Assembly: GCA_003233055.1 (NCBI GenBank)
Contig: QIKP01000039.1
Coordinates: forward strand, 1 to 64,000
Direction of reading: 5' to 3'
Origin: Planctomycetaceae bacterium
GTDB taxonomy: Bacteria > Planctomycetota > Planctomycetia > Pirellulales > Lacipirellulaceae
Length of the DNA: 64,000 nucleotides
In this document: positions 16,393 to 23,677 of the stretch, in pieces
How positions within the stretch are numbered: the stretch's first letter is position 1
How the letters are laid out: every line of letters starts with the position of its first letter
The notes under the pieces: model-generated
The model's input: the letters and a program-made list of their open reading frames with translations, nothing else
Databases searched by the model: none
What the model was told of the DNA's origin: nothing
Made by a program: the position numbers and the translations under genes

Positions 16393-17685
16393 CTAAAGCC
16401 CTCGGCGATGCCTTCGCCCTCGGCGCGCCCCTGGTGCAGGAGGAGGCTTGGGTTTTTCGGGCTCGGTGGGGGCAGCCCCGTTGGGGCTAGGGGCACCGGC
16501 AACCGGCGCGATGGTGGAGAAACCTTCAATCTCGTCCCGCTTGAGCAGGCGATTGATGAGCATCTCGATCTGCGTGAGTTGCTGGCCTTCTTCGGTCGTG
16601 ACAAACGTAAACGCCACCCCCTCGCGGCCCATCCGGCCGGTCCGCCCGACACGGTGGACGTAGTCGTCCGAGGCTTGGGGAATGTCGTAGTTGACGATGT
16701 GGGAGATACTCGTCACGTCGATCCCTCGTCCCACCACGTCGGTCGCTACAAGGACCTTGACCTGGTTGGCGCGGAACCGCTTCATCACGCTATCACGTGC
16801 CCCTTGGGTCATATCGCCATGAATGCAATCAACCCAGTCAAAGGACTTAACGAGCTTACGCTGGATCCGGTCTGTCGAACGCTTGGTACGGCAGAAAACG
16901 ATCGCCTGCTCCGGCTGCTCTCGCTTGAGTAGCTTGACCAGCAAGTCGTACTTTCGGGGCTGCTCGACGGTGAAGTAGAACTGCTCGATCGTGTCGACCG
17001 TCTTGGTCTTGTCCGAGAAATCCATCACCACAGGTTCGTGCATGTAACGCTGGGCAAGCCGCTCGACGGCCGGCGCGACGGTAGCGGAGAGGAGCAACGT
17101 TTGCCGCTTGGAGGGGCAACGCCGGAGGATTTTTTCGATGTCGGGGCGGAACCCGATGTCGAGCATCCGGTCGGCCTCGTCAAGGACCACGCACCGCAAG
17201 CCTTGCAGTACCAAGGTGCCGCGGCTCAGGTGGTCGAGGACGCGTCCTGGAGTGCCGACGATAATCTCGGCTCCCTTTTCCATCTTCGTGATCTGCTGGC
17301 GTATCGGTTTTCCGCCATAAACGGCAATCGTTCGAACGTTGCGACCGTGGGAGAGCCTGTCGATCTCATCGCGGACCTGGACGGCAAGCTCGCGCGTCGG
17401 AACCAGCACGAGCGCTTGCGGTGGTGCATTGCGGCCGAGATCTTCCAGTCGCTCGAGAATGGGGATGCCAAACGACGCCGTCTTGCCGGTCCCCGTCCGA
17501 GCCTGGCCCAAGACATCGGTTCCTTGGACCGCGACGGGGATGACTCCCGCCTGCACCGGGCTTGGCTCGTGGTATTCCACGCGCGCCAGCGAATCGAGCA
17601 TGGTTTGCGACAGACCGAGGTCTGCGAAAGAAGGCGTTTTGTCGGGCGCTTGGGGGGCGGCGGAGCTTTTTTGGGAGGCGGTCAC
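16393..17685 (-). CDS. DEAD-box RNA helicase, RhlE-like
   Basis: A 430-residue ATP-dependent RNA helicase that remodels RNA in the cytoplasm. The motifs appear in order: Q motif (FADLGLSQTMLDSLARVEYHEPSPVQ), motif I ARTGTGKTAS, Ia VPTRELAVQ, GG and TPGR, II VLDEADRMLD, III SATVAP, then the C-terminal RecA domain with VFCRTKRSTD, DVVGRGIDV and HRVGRTGRMGR. The tail (PTEPEKPKPPPAPGARRGRRHRRGL) is basic and disordered, as in RhlE-type proteins. It overlaps nothing; its end lies 39 bp from the ubiX end, in convergent orientation. Confidence 0.92.
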   Translation of the reverse strand: MTASQKSSAAPQAPDKTPSFADLGLSQTMLDSLARVEYHEPSPVQAGVIPVAVQGTDVLGQARTGTGKTASFGIPILERLEDLGRNAPPQALVLVPTRELAVQVRDEIDRLSHGRNVRTIAVYGGKPIRQQITKMEKGAEIIVGTPGRVLDHLSRGTLVLQGLRCVVLDEADRMLDIGFRPDIEKILRRCPSKRQTLLLSATVAPAVERLAQRYMHEPVVMDFSDKTKTVDTIEQFYFTVEQPRKYDLLVKLLKREQPEQAIVFCRTKRSTDRIQRKLVKSFDWVDCIHGDMTQGARDSVMKRFRANQVKVLVATDVVGRGIDVTSISHIVNYDIPQASDDYVHRVGRTGRMGREGVAFTFVTTEEGQQLTQIEMLINRLLKRDEIEGFSTIAPVAGAPSPNGAAPTEPEKPKPPPAPGARRGRRHRRGL

Positions 17686-17856
17686 GTCGGCGGGTATCGG
17701 TCCTAAGTTCTGGATTCGTTTGAGCTTAGGCTAACAGGGTCGACTTGGCAGGTCAACGCCGGTCGAAACGGGGGGGGAAGAAGAAATCTAGCAGCCTACT
17801 AGGCGAATAGCCCTCTACTGCCCGTTTTCGGTGAGGGACTCTCCCAAAAGAAAGGC

Positions 17857-17900
17857 GAAAAAGAAAGGCTGGCAGAATCGCCGTAGCGGTTCTGCCAGCC
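17857..17900 (-). terminator. Rho-independent terminator of the H1-like gene
   Basis: On the minus strand, GGCTGGCAGAA pairs with TTCTGCCAGCC over 11 bp around a 12-nt loop. It is followed by TTTCTTTTTCGCC, a U-rich tail. It lies 45 bp after the stop of the lysine-rich protein, the right place and orientation. Confidence 0.85.
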
Positions 17901-17945
17901 TTGTCGGTTGCTTGGAAGGGTCGCCCTAGGGCGACTGGCAGCGGA

Positions 17946-18248
17946 CTATTTTTTCCGCTTGGTGGTCTTCCGTCGGGTCGTTTTTGGCTTGGTCGATTTA
18001 GCCTTACGCTTGGTCGTCTTTTTCTTCGTCGATTTACGCTTGGTAGCCGATTTCTTGGTTGCCTTGCGTTTCGTCGTCTTTTTCTTGGGCGACTTTTTCT
18101 TGGTCGACTTGCGCTTGGTGGCGGTTTTCTTAGCCGCTTTGCGCTTCGTCGACTTCTTCGTCGTTGCCTTTTTCTTCGTCGACTTACGCTTGGTTGCTGT
18201 CTTCGACTTGACCGTCTTTCGTTTCGCGGTCGTCTTACGTGCTGCCAT
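17946..18248 (-). CDS. Lysine-rich histone H1-like DNA-binding protein
   Basis: About 100 residues made almost entirely of Lys, Thr, Ala, Arg and Ser, in repeats such as TKRKSTKKK, TTKRKATKKSA and SPKKKTTKRKA. These resemble the AAKK/SPKK-type tails of eukaryotic H1 and of chlamydial Hc2. Such a protein would bind DNA or RNA non-specifically and compact the nucleoid. No globular domain is visible. AAGGAG precedes the ATG at 18248 (MAARKTTAK) by nine bases and fixes that start over the TTG at 18254. A strong terminator follows. A long, repeat-filled leader region lies upstream. Confidence 0.85.
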   Translation of the reverse strand: MAARKTTAKRKTVKSKTATKRKSTKKKATTKKSTKRKAAKKTATKRKSTKKKSPKKKTTKRKATKKSATKRKSTKKKTTKRKAKSTKPKTTRRKTTKRKK

Positions 18249-18934
18249 TTTCAATGGCTCCTTCTACGCGCGCCCGTGGTTGTGTGAATGGCCTTTCCCT
18301 TTGGGCGCTCGAAGAAAAGGAAAGACCGGTGTTCACCTCCAAAGAGGGGAGATCAGGGGGTTCTTTACTCATGGACCACTAAACACCCTTATCTGGCGAG
18401 GATTGAAGCAAGTCTTCCCCGCGCGTGTCAAGCCGAATGTGAATGAAATATCGCGTAGCGGGAAAGTTTTCTTGGCGATCACCGGCTCTTGCTCTTCGCC
18501 CCGCCGCGCAGAAAGAGAAGAGTCACTGTTCGCGGAATCCGAGGTGGGAAAAACCACGAATCGACACGAATAACGGCTATTCGTCCGATTCGTGGTTGCG
18601 ACTTCCGACTCGTGAACGACCCGCCCCTCTGTTTCTTCGCGCCTTGGCATGAGGATTCTTTTCCTGGCGTTCAGAGCCGGGGGGTTTTTAACGCCAAGAC
18701 GCAAAGGAAGAAAAGAATGGGCCGCAGAGAATCGCAGAAGAACGCTCATCGGCGCTCATCGACGCTAATTGGATTAGTGAAGATTAGTGTTCCTCTCTTT
18801 GGCTCCTCTCACGCGAATTTCTGACGTGACAAGTTGCCTGGAACAACAACAACCATCGACGGCGGCGGCTATCTGCGCTTATCGGTGGCACAGGTTCCCA
18901 TTTATCCAAAACATCGGTGCAGCCCGTGGTTCCT
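18249..18934. other. Long intergenic region with composite repeat
   Basis: About 690 bp between two minus-strand genes. The first 200 bp are the leader of the H1-like gene and show no family repeat. The rest (18549-18825) is a composite of family D and family C modules. ORFs here translate repeat sequence and are not supported. Confidence 0.55.
18549..18825. repeat. Composite family D + C repeat block (D4/C1)
   Basis: It opens with a hairpin of AACCACGAATCG-ACACGAATA against TATTCGTCCGATTCGTGGTT. ACTCGTGAACGACCCGCCCC follows, then a CTTCGCGCCTTGGC / GCCAAGACGCAAAGG inverted pair, and finally the family C run ACGCTAATTGGATTAGTGAAGATTAGTGTTCCTCTCTTTGGCTCCTCTCACGCGAA. The same modules recur in another order at 27.9-28.3 kb. 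Confidence 0.7.
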
Positions 18935-20140
18935 TCAATCGGCGGCGCTGTGTCGCTCGGCCCACTCCAGGAGCCTACGATACTGCTCCGCGAAGTCATG
19001 CTCGTCGCTCCCGAGCGGGCTCTTGAAGAAGCTCGCTAGGTGCGCGAGCGGCCCTGATTCGCCTGCGCGGCTCGACCGTTCGAGCAGCCGCACTAAGTCG
19101 AGAACCAGAGGGGCTGCGAGCGCCGAATCGGAGCCTTGCCACGTGCATTGGAGGGTCATGGGAGTGCCTAGAAAACCCCGGAAATGGACGTGGTCCCAGG
19201 CTGTTTTCCAGTCGCCCAGGCTCTTAATGTATTCGATGGAGACGAGCGTCTGGGGATCGTAACCGAGCGTTCCCCCGAGCACCTTGTCCTTTGTTTGGAT
19301 CTTCGCCGCCCGGTTTTCTGGATCGTTGAGCACGCTGCCATCCAGGTTGCCAAAAATATTGTGGCCGACCCAACTCATGACTTCGAGGTTTCGATGGGCG
19401 AACATCGGGGCGAGGACCGTCTTGAGCAGGGTCTCGCCCGTCTTGCCATCTTGTCCGGCATGGCAGACGCCACGACGCCGGGCCAGGTCGTCGATCGCCG
19501 GAAGCGACGCCCCCGCCGAGGGCGTGAAGTTCACGAAGGGGAGGCCCCTTTCCAACGCGGTGATCGCGTAGAGCGAGCTAGCCCGCAGCGATGTTTCCCC
19601 AGTTTCTTCCAGTAGTGGCTCCAGCTCGGTCCAAGTCGTTGGCAGCTCGCCGCCGGTCAGGGGCTCCGTCGAAGCGAGATAGACGACCACGACTTGGTCG
19701 ACTCCTTCACGGTCACGAAATGCCTGGAGATCGCTTTGTATCTGCGAGAGAAAGGTGCGAGGGCTAACGTCGTCTGGGGCCAGTGGCATATCGGCCAGCG
19801 CGCGAATCGTCTTGCCGCATCGATAGGCGATTCCAGGCTGGATGCGCGACTCGACCTCCGCGAGGTCCTCCCGGCAGGCGTCGAGCAGATCGCGAGGGAC
19901 GACCCCTTCGGCCGCCAGTCGCTCGGCTGTCGCGGTCATGCAGGGAGAGCGAATGTCGTGGCCGCCGACGACCATCGACTGCCAGGAAGCCAAACCGAGC
20001 TTGGCGAAGGGAGGTAACTCCGTCACCAACCCAGCATTCGTCGTCATGCCCTTTTGGAGGGCGAAAAGCCCTAGCGTTGCGGTGGTCGCAACATTGCCAC
20101 AAGCACCCACGAGCCAGATTCCGAGTTTTTTGTCCGCCAT
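18935..20140 (-). CDS. Inositol-3-phosphate synthase family protein
   Basis: Converts glucose 6-phosphate to 1L-myo-inositol 3-phosphate with NAD as internal redox cofactor. About 401 residues from ATG 20140 (MADKKLGIWLVGACGNVATTATLGL, the dinucleotide-binding loop). Diagnostic stretches follow: FVNFTPSAGASLPAIDDLA, AGQDGKTGETLLKTVLAPMF, VGHNIFGNLDGSVLNDPENRAAKIQTKDKVL, and DHVHFRGFLGTPMTLQCTWQGSDSALAAPLVLDLVRLLE. The 15 extra N-terminal residues of the track ORF are unlikely to be translated. Inositol could feed phosphatidylinositol or a compatible solute; no partner gene is visible nearby. Confidence 0.9.
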   Translation of the reverse strand: MADKKLGIWLVGACGNVATTATLGLFALQKGMTTNAGLVTELPPFAKLGLASWQSMVVGGHDIRSPCMTATAERLAAEGVVPRDLLDACREDLAEVESRIQPGIAYRCGKTIRALADMPLAPDDVSPRTFLSQIQSDLQAFRDREGVDQVVVVYLASTEPLTGGELPTTWTELEPLLEETGETSLRASSLYAITALERGLPFVNFTPSAGASLPAIDDLARRRGVCHAGQDGKTGETLLKTVLAPMFAHRNLEVMSWVGHNIFGNLDGSVLNDPENRAAKIQTKDKVLGGTLGYDPQTLVSIEYIKSLGDWKTAWDHVHFRGFLGTPMTLQCTWQGSDSALAAPLVLDLVRLLERSSRAGESGPLAHLASFFKSPLGSDEHDFAEQYRRLLEWAERHSAAD

Positions 20141-20174
20141 GAAATGCGATATCTGCGTCTGGAGTAAAAAAAGC

Positions 20175-20200
20175 CGGCCCGCCACGCGGTCCGGCCAGGC
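20175..20200. repeat. Family B palindrome (second site)
   Basis: GGCCCGCCACGCGGTCCGGCCAGGCGGG shares CCGCCACGCGGTCCG (one mismatch) with the priA-nadD palindrome. It lies in the divergent region between the inositol-phosphate synthase and the aminotransferase. Confidence 0.6.
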
Positions 20201-20313
20201 GGGGGTCCAACGAACACTTGGAACGCGCTGGAGCCCACTCTATAACGATTGTCGCAGCGCTGGCCCCGTAGCGTCAACCGAATGATTCCCCCTTTCATCC
20301 CGCTCATTGCACT

Positions 20314-21510
20314 ATGTTTCAGACCATCGAACTTGCCCCACGCGACCCGATTCTTGGTTTGACCGAAGCCTTTAAGGCCGATCGGAATCCCGAAAAGATT
20401 AATCTGGGGGTGGGCGTCTATCAGGACGCCTCGGGCAAGACACCGCCGCTTGGCACCGTCGCGGAGGCAGCCAAACGCCTCGCAGAGGCGAATGGGAGCT
20501 TGTCTTATTTGCCGATTCCTGGGTTGGCGGAATACACCTTGGCTGTGCAGCAGCTATTGTTTGCTACGGACCACGAAGTCCTTGCGACCGGGAGAGCCAA
20601 GACGGCGCAAACACCGGGGGGCACCGGCGCCCTGCGCGTGACGGGCGATTTCCTCAAGCAGAATTTTCCGAACGCCACGGTCTGGGTAACCGACCCGACT
20701 TGGGCCAACCACCCGGGAGTCTTTCAAGCGGCGGGTGTCCGGGTCGAGAAGTTTCCCTACTTCGACAGGCAGTCCAATGGCATTGCGATCGAGGAAATGC
20801 TCGAAGCGATTGGCAAGATGCCAGCGGGCGATGCGGTGCTGCTGCATGGCTGTTGTCATAACCCGACCGGTGCGGACCCGACCGCCGACCAGTGGCAGCA
20901 GATCGCCGACGCGGTTTATGGCCAAGGCCTGTTGCCGATCGTCGACTTTGCTTACCAGGGATTTGCTACGGGCATCGAAGAGGATGCTGCCGGCTTGCGG
21001 GCGATGGTTCGTCCTGGCGAGGAGATGATCGTTTGCAGTTCCTTCTCCAAGAATTTCGGCCTGTATTGCGAACGGGTTGGCGCAGTGACGCTGGTTGTCG
21101 CCGATGCCGATCAAGCAGCGGTCGTTGAGAGCCAAGTCAAGCGGGTGATCCGCACCAACTATTCGAATCCGCCTGCCCATGGTGCCCGACTCGTTGCGAT
21201 GATTCTCGGCGACGACACGTTGCGAGACCAATGGCAGGAGGAAGTGGCAACGATGCGAGATCGAATCAATGGCATGAGAGCGCTATTGGTCGAGAAGTTG
21301 ACCGAAAAGGGTCTGCCGGGCGATTACTCGTTTATCCAGAAGCAGCGAGGCATGTTCTCCTTCTCGGGCCTCACCAAGGACCAGGTCCATGCCCTTCGTA
21401 AGAAACATGCGATCTATATCGTCGACTCGGGACGGATCAATGTCGCGGGGATCAACGAGCGGAACGTCGATCGCCTCACCCAAGCGATGGCGGACGTCGT
21501 AGGCAAGTAG
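20314..21510 (+). CDS. Aspartate/aromatic aminotransferase, class I
   Basis: A PLP-dependent transaminase of the AspC/TyrB type (398 aa). It interconverts aspartate or aromatic amino acids with their keto acids, using 2-oxoglutarate. Typical sequences: N-terminal LAPRDPILGLTEAFKADRNPEKINLGVGVYQDASGKTP, TPGGTGALRVTGDFL, WVTDPTWANHPGVF, LHGCCHNPTGADPT, DFAYQGFATG, and the PLP-binding lysine in SSFSKNFGLYCERVG. The final part (QRGMFSFSGLTKDQVHALRKKHAIYIVDSGRINVAGIN) is also diagnostic. AspC and TyrB cannot be separated from this reading. A family A palindrome follows the stop codon directly. Confidence 0.93.
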   Translation: MFQTIELAPRDPILGLTEAFKADRNPEKINLGVGVYQDASGKTPPLGTVAEAAKRLAEANGSLSYLPIPGLAEYTLAVQQLLFATDHEVLATGRAKTAQTPGGTGALRVTGDFLKQNFPNATVWVTDPTWANHPGVFQAAGVRVEKFPYFDRQSNGIAIEEMLEAIGKMPAGDAVLLHGCCHNPTGADPTADQWQQIADAVYGQGLLPIVDFAYQGFATGIEEDAAGLRAMVRPGEEMIVCSSFSKNFGLYCERVGAVTLVVADADQAAVVESQVKRVIRTNYSNPPAHGARLVAMILGDDTLRDQWQEEVATMRDRINGMRALLVEKLTEKGLPGDYSFIQKQRGMFSFSGLTKDQVHALRKKHAIYIVDSGRINVAGINERNVDRLTQAMADVVGK

Positions 21511-21536
21511 CAGCCGATGAGCTACGCCTCATCGGG
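21511..21536. repeat. Family A palindrome (copy A2)
   Basis: CAGCCGATGAGCTACGCCTCATCGGG. Both arms carry matching changes (GATGAG and CTCATC), so pairing is kept relative to the consensus. It starts one base after the aminotransferase stop codon. Confidence 0.8.
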
Positions 21537-21538
21537 AG

Positions 21539-21603
21539 GTCGGGTGCCAGGGCCGGGAGAGGCATTGTTCCGGCCGTGCGGGTTGCACGCCTGGAGGCCC
21601 GAC
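21539..21603 (+). ncRNA. Possible three-way-junction RNA structure in the glgA leader
   Basis: An outer stem GTCGGG/CCCGAC plus CCAGG/CCTGG encloses two hairpins: GCCGG...CCGGC and CGTGC-GGGTT-GCACG. The helices meet without spare bases, and TTTT follows. It could be a structured leader element or a terminator of the aminotransferase transcript. I do not recognise a known riboswitch. Confidence 0.4.
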
Positions 21604-21672
21604 TTTTCTGATTCCACGCCCTGGGTCGACTTAACTGCCTGCCTGAAGTTTGCCGATCGTGATATCATGGAG

Positions 21673-21696
21673 CGAGACCGGGGGGGCCCCGGCTCG
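21673..21696 (+). promoter_or_regulatory. GC-rich hairpin upstream of glgA
   Basis: CGAG-A-CCGGGG-GGG-CCCCGG-CTCG forms a strong hairpin with one bulged A. It lies 25 bases before the glgA ATG at 21722 and may limit ribosome access. Confidence 0.45.
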
Positions 21697-21721
21697 AACG
21701 CCTGCCAACGCCGTATTTGCC

Positions 21722-23203
21722 ATGAAAATTCTCTTTGCCACCGCCGAAGCCGTTCCGTTCTGCAAAACAGGTGGGTTGGGCGACGTCTGTGGATCGCTGC
21801 CGGTGGAGTTGGCCCTTCGTGGGCATCAGCCGATCGTCCTGCTTCCCGCTTTTCGTCAGGCGCTCGAATCGGGCCAACCGATCGAACGGACCGGCATCGA
21901 GTTTGAGGTACCGATCGGGGGGAAGCCGGTTCGCGGGACTTTGCTGCGGAGTCGCCTGCCCGATTCGAACGTGCCTGTTTATTTGGTAGAGCAGCCCGAC
22001 TACTACGATCGCGCAGAGCTTTATCAGGAGCAGGGCTCCGACTACAACGACAACTGCGAGCGTTTTGTCTTTTTCTCGCGAGCCGTTCTCGAGGTGATCG
22101 AGCAGGTTGCCCCTGAGACAGAGCTCGTGCATTGTCACGACTGGACGACCGGCCTGGTGCCTGCCTATCTCAAGACGCTTGCTGGGAGGAATGTCGATTT
22201 TAGTCAAATTGCCTCGCTCTTTACCATTCACAATCTTGCCTACCAGGGTACCTTCTGGCACTGGGATATGGAGCTCACCGGGCTCGACTGGAAGTACTTT
22301 AACTGGCAACAGATGGAGTTTTACGGCCAGCTCAATTTTTTGAAGACAGCGCTCGCCTTTGCCGATGCCTTGAGCACGGTGAGTCCAACCTACGCCCAGG
22401 AGATTCAATTACCCGAACATGGTTGCGGACTCGATGGCGTGCTTCGGCAGCGCGCGGAGGACTTGTTTGGTGTGCTCAATGGTTGCGACTATGGCGAGTG
22501 GAACCCGGCAACCGACCCGCATCTGGCCCGCCAATATTCGGTCCACGATTTTTCTGCAGGGAAAGCCGCCTGCAAGCAAGCCCTGCAGCACGAGATGGGG
22601 TTGCCGGAAATCGCCGACACGCCACTCTTGGTAATGGTGGGCCGGCTCGCCGACCAGAAGGGGCTCGACCTCTTGGCGACCCTCATTCCGCAATATGCCG
22701 AGCGGGGGGAGGTGCAATGGGCCTTCCTCGGGACGGGCGATCCGAAATACCACAAGCTACTCGCGGACCTTGCCACACGCTATCCGAAGCAGGTGGCGGT
22801 CCGGCTGGAGTTTTCGAACCCGCTGGCCCATCGCATGGAGGCGGGGGGGGATCTCTTTCTCATGCCGAGCCGGTACGAGCCGTGCGGACTCAACCAGATG
22901 TACAGCCTCCGCTATGGCACCGCGCCGGTCGTCCGCAGCACGGGGGGCTTGGCCGACACCATCACCGATGCCTCGGACCAGGCGATGTCCCAAGGCACGG
23001 CCAACGGGTTCAGCTTTTCTGAATATAGCCCCGAAGCACTTGGCGCAACCCTCGAGCGGGCCATCGCCCTCTATCGCAACCCCGATCGCTGGCGGCAACT
23101 TCTCCTGACCGGTATGCAGCAAGACTGGTCGTGGTCGACCAGTGCCGAACGTTACGGCGAAGTCTATCGCGAGACACTCGCGCGCGTGGCATTGGCGGTC
23201 TGA
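21722..23203 (+). CDS. glgA: Glycogen synthase (ADP-glucose type)
   Basis: Extends alpha-1,4-glucan chains from ADP-glucose (GT5 family). From the ATG at 21722: MKILFATAEAVPFCKTGGLGDVCGSLP, whose Lys15 in KTGGLGD binds the nucleotide-sugar phosphates. Further: HCHDWTTGLVPAYL, TIHNLAYQG, LSTVSPTYAQEI, GVLNGCDYGEWNPATD, VGRLADQKGLDLL, and MPSRYEPCGLNQMYSLRYGTAPVVRSTGGLADTI. About 493 residues, normal for GlgA. The ORF-track start at 21650 would translate through the leader hairpin and adds nothing conserved. No other glg gene is visible. Confidence 0.95.
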   Translation: MKILFATAEAVPFCKTGGLGDVCGSLPVELALRGHQPIVLLPAFRQALESGQPIERTGIEFEVPIGGKPVRGTLLRSRLPDSNVPVYLVEQPDYYDRAELYQEQGSDYNDNCERFVFFSRAVLEVIEQVAPETELVHCHDWTTGLVPAYLKTLAGRNVDFSQIASLFTIHNLAYQGTFWHWDMELTGLDWKYFNWQQMEFYGQLNFLKTALAFADALSTVSPTYAQEIQLPEHGCGLDGVLRQRAEDLFGVLNGCDYGEWNPATDPHLARQYSVHDFSAGKAACKQALQHEMGLPEIADTPLLVMVGRLADQKGLDLLATLIPQYAERGEVQWAFLGTGDPKYHKLLADLATRYPKQVAVRLEFSNPLAHRMEAGGDLFLMPSRYEPCGLNQMYSLRYGTAPVVRSTGGLADTITDASDQAMSQGTANGFSFSEYSPEALGATLERAIALYRNPDRWRQLLLTGMQQDWSWSTSAERYGEVYRETLARVALAV

Positions 23204-23216
23204 CTGTCTTGAACGG

Positions 23217-23594
23217 TTAAAAGAAAACAACGGCCCCGACCACGCTTGCCCCGATCGCCGCCACCAGCACGGCCGCGCTCGCCACATCGAGCGCGTCACG
23301 AATTTCTGGGTGCTCGTCGCGTGTGATCGCACGGGCCAAGTGTTCGATCGCCGTGTTGAAGAGTTCGGCAGAGAGGACGATTGTGATGCAGAGCAGGAGC
23401 GCGATCCAATCGGCTTGCGAAACACCAAGCCACGCCGCAGCGCCAACCACCAGCGCGGCGGCAGGCAGGTGGACGTAGAAACTGTTCTGTCCACGAATGC
23501 CAACGGCAACGCCCCGCAGTGCGCAGGCAAATTTGCAGCACCAGCGGACGGCGAGAGAATCGGAGATTGGGAGTCGGGGTTTCGGTTTGCTCAT
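23217..23594 (-). CDS. dgkA: Diacylglycerol kinase / undecaprenol kinase (DgkA family)
   Basis: A small integral membrane lipid kinase, about 125 residues from ATG 23594 (MSKPKPRLPISD). The N-terminal amphipathic part FACALRGVAVGIRGQNSFYVHLPAAALVVGAAAWLG is followed by the conserved ALLLCITIVLSAELFNTAIEHLARAIT, with the catalytic Glu and Asn residues. A final helix is ASAAVLVAAIGASVVGAVVFF. The Gram-positive-type enzyme of this family phosphorylates undecaprenol; which lipid is used here is unknown. It follows the LptD-like gene on the same strand, with a heptamer tandem repeat in between. Confidence 0.9.
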   Translation of the reverse strand: MSKPKPRLPISDSLAVRWCCKFACALRGVAVGIRGQNSFYVHLPAAALVVGAAAWLGVSQADWIALLLCITIVLSAELFNTAIEHLARAITRDEHPEIRDALDVASAAVLVAAIGASVVGAVVFF

Positions 23595-23646
23595 GCGATC
23601 AATGTTTTTTGGCGGTCCGCTTTCCGCCTGGAACGGCTTGGTGTTG

Positions 23647-23677
23647 CTGCCCACTGCCCACTGCCCACTGCCCACTA
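23647..23677. repeat. Heptamer tandem repeat, four units of CTGCCCA
   Basis: Four perfect CTGCCCA units (minus strand TGGGCAG) start immediately after the TAG stop codon of the LptD-like gene and end 50 bp before dgkA. A different heptamer array lies at 58541-58579. Confidence 0.9.

Noticed and set aside
17908-18573. Hydrophobic 221-residue ORF that looks like a membrane protein
   Set aside because: It is the antisense of the lysine-rich protein; AAG/AAA codons read backwards give Leu/Phe/Val-rich sequence.
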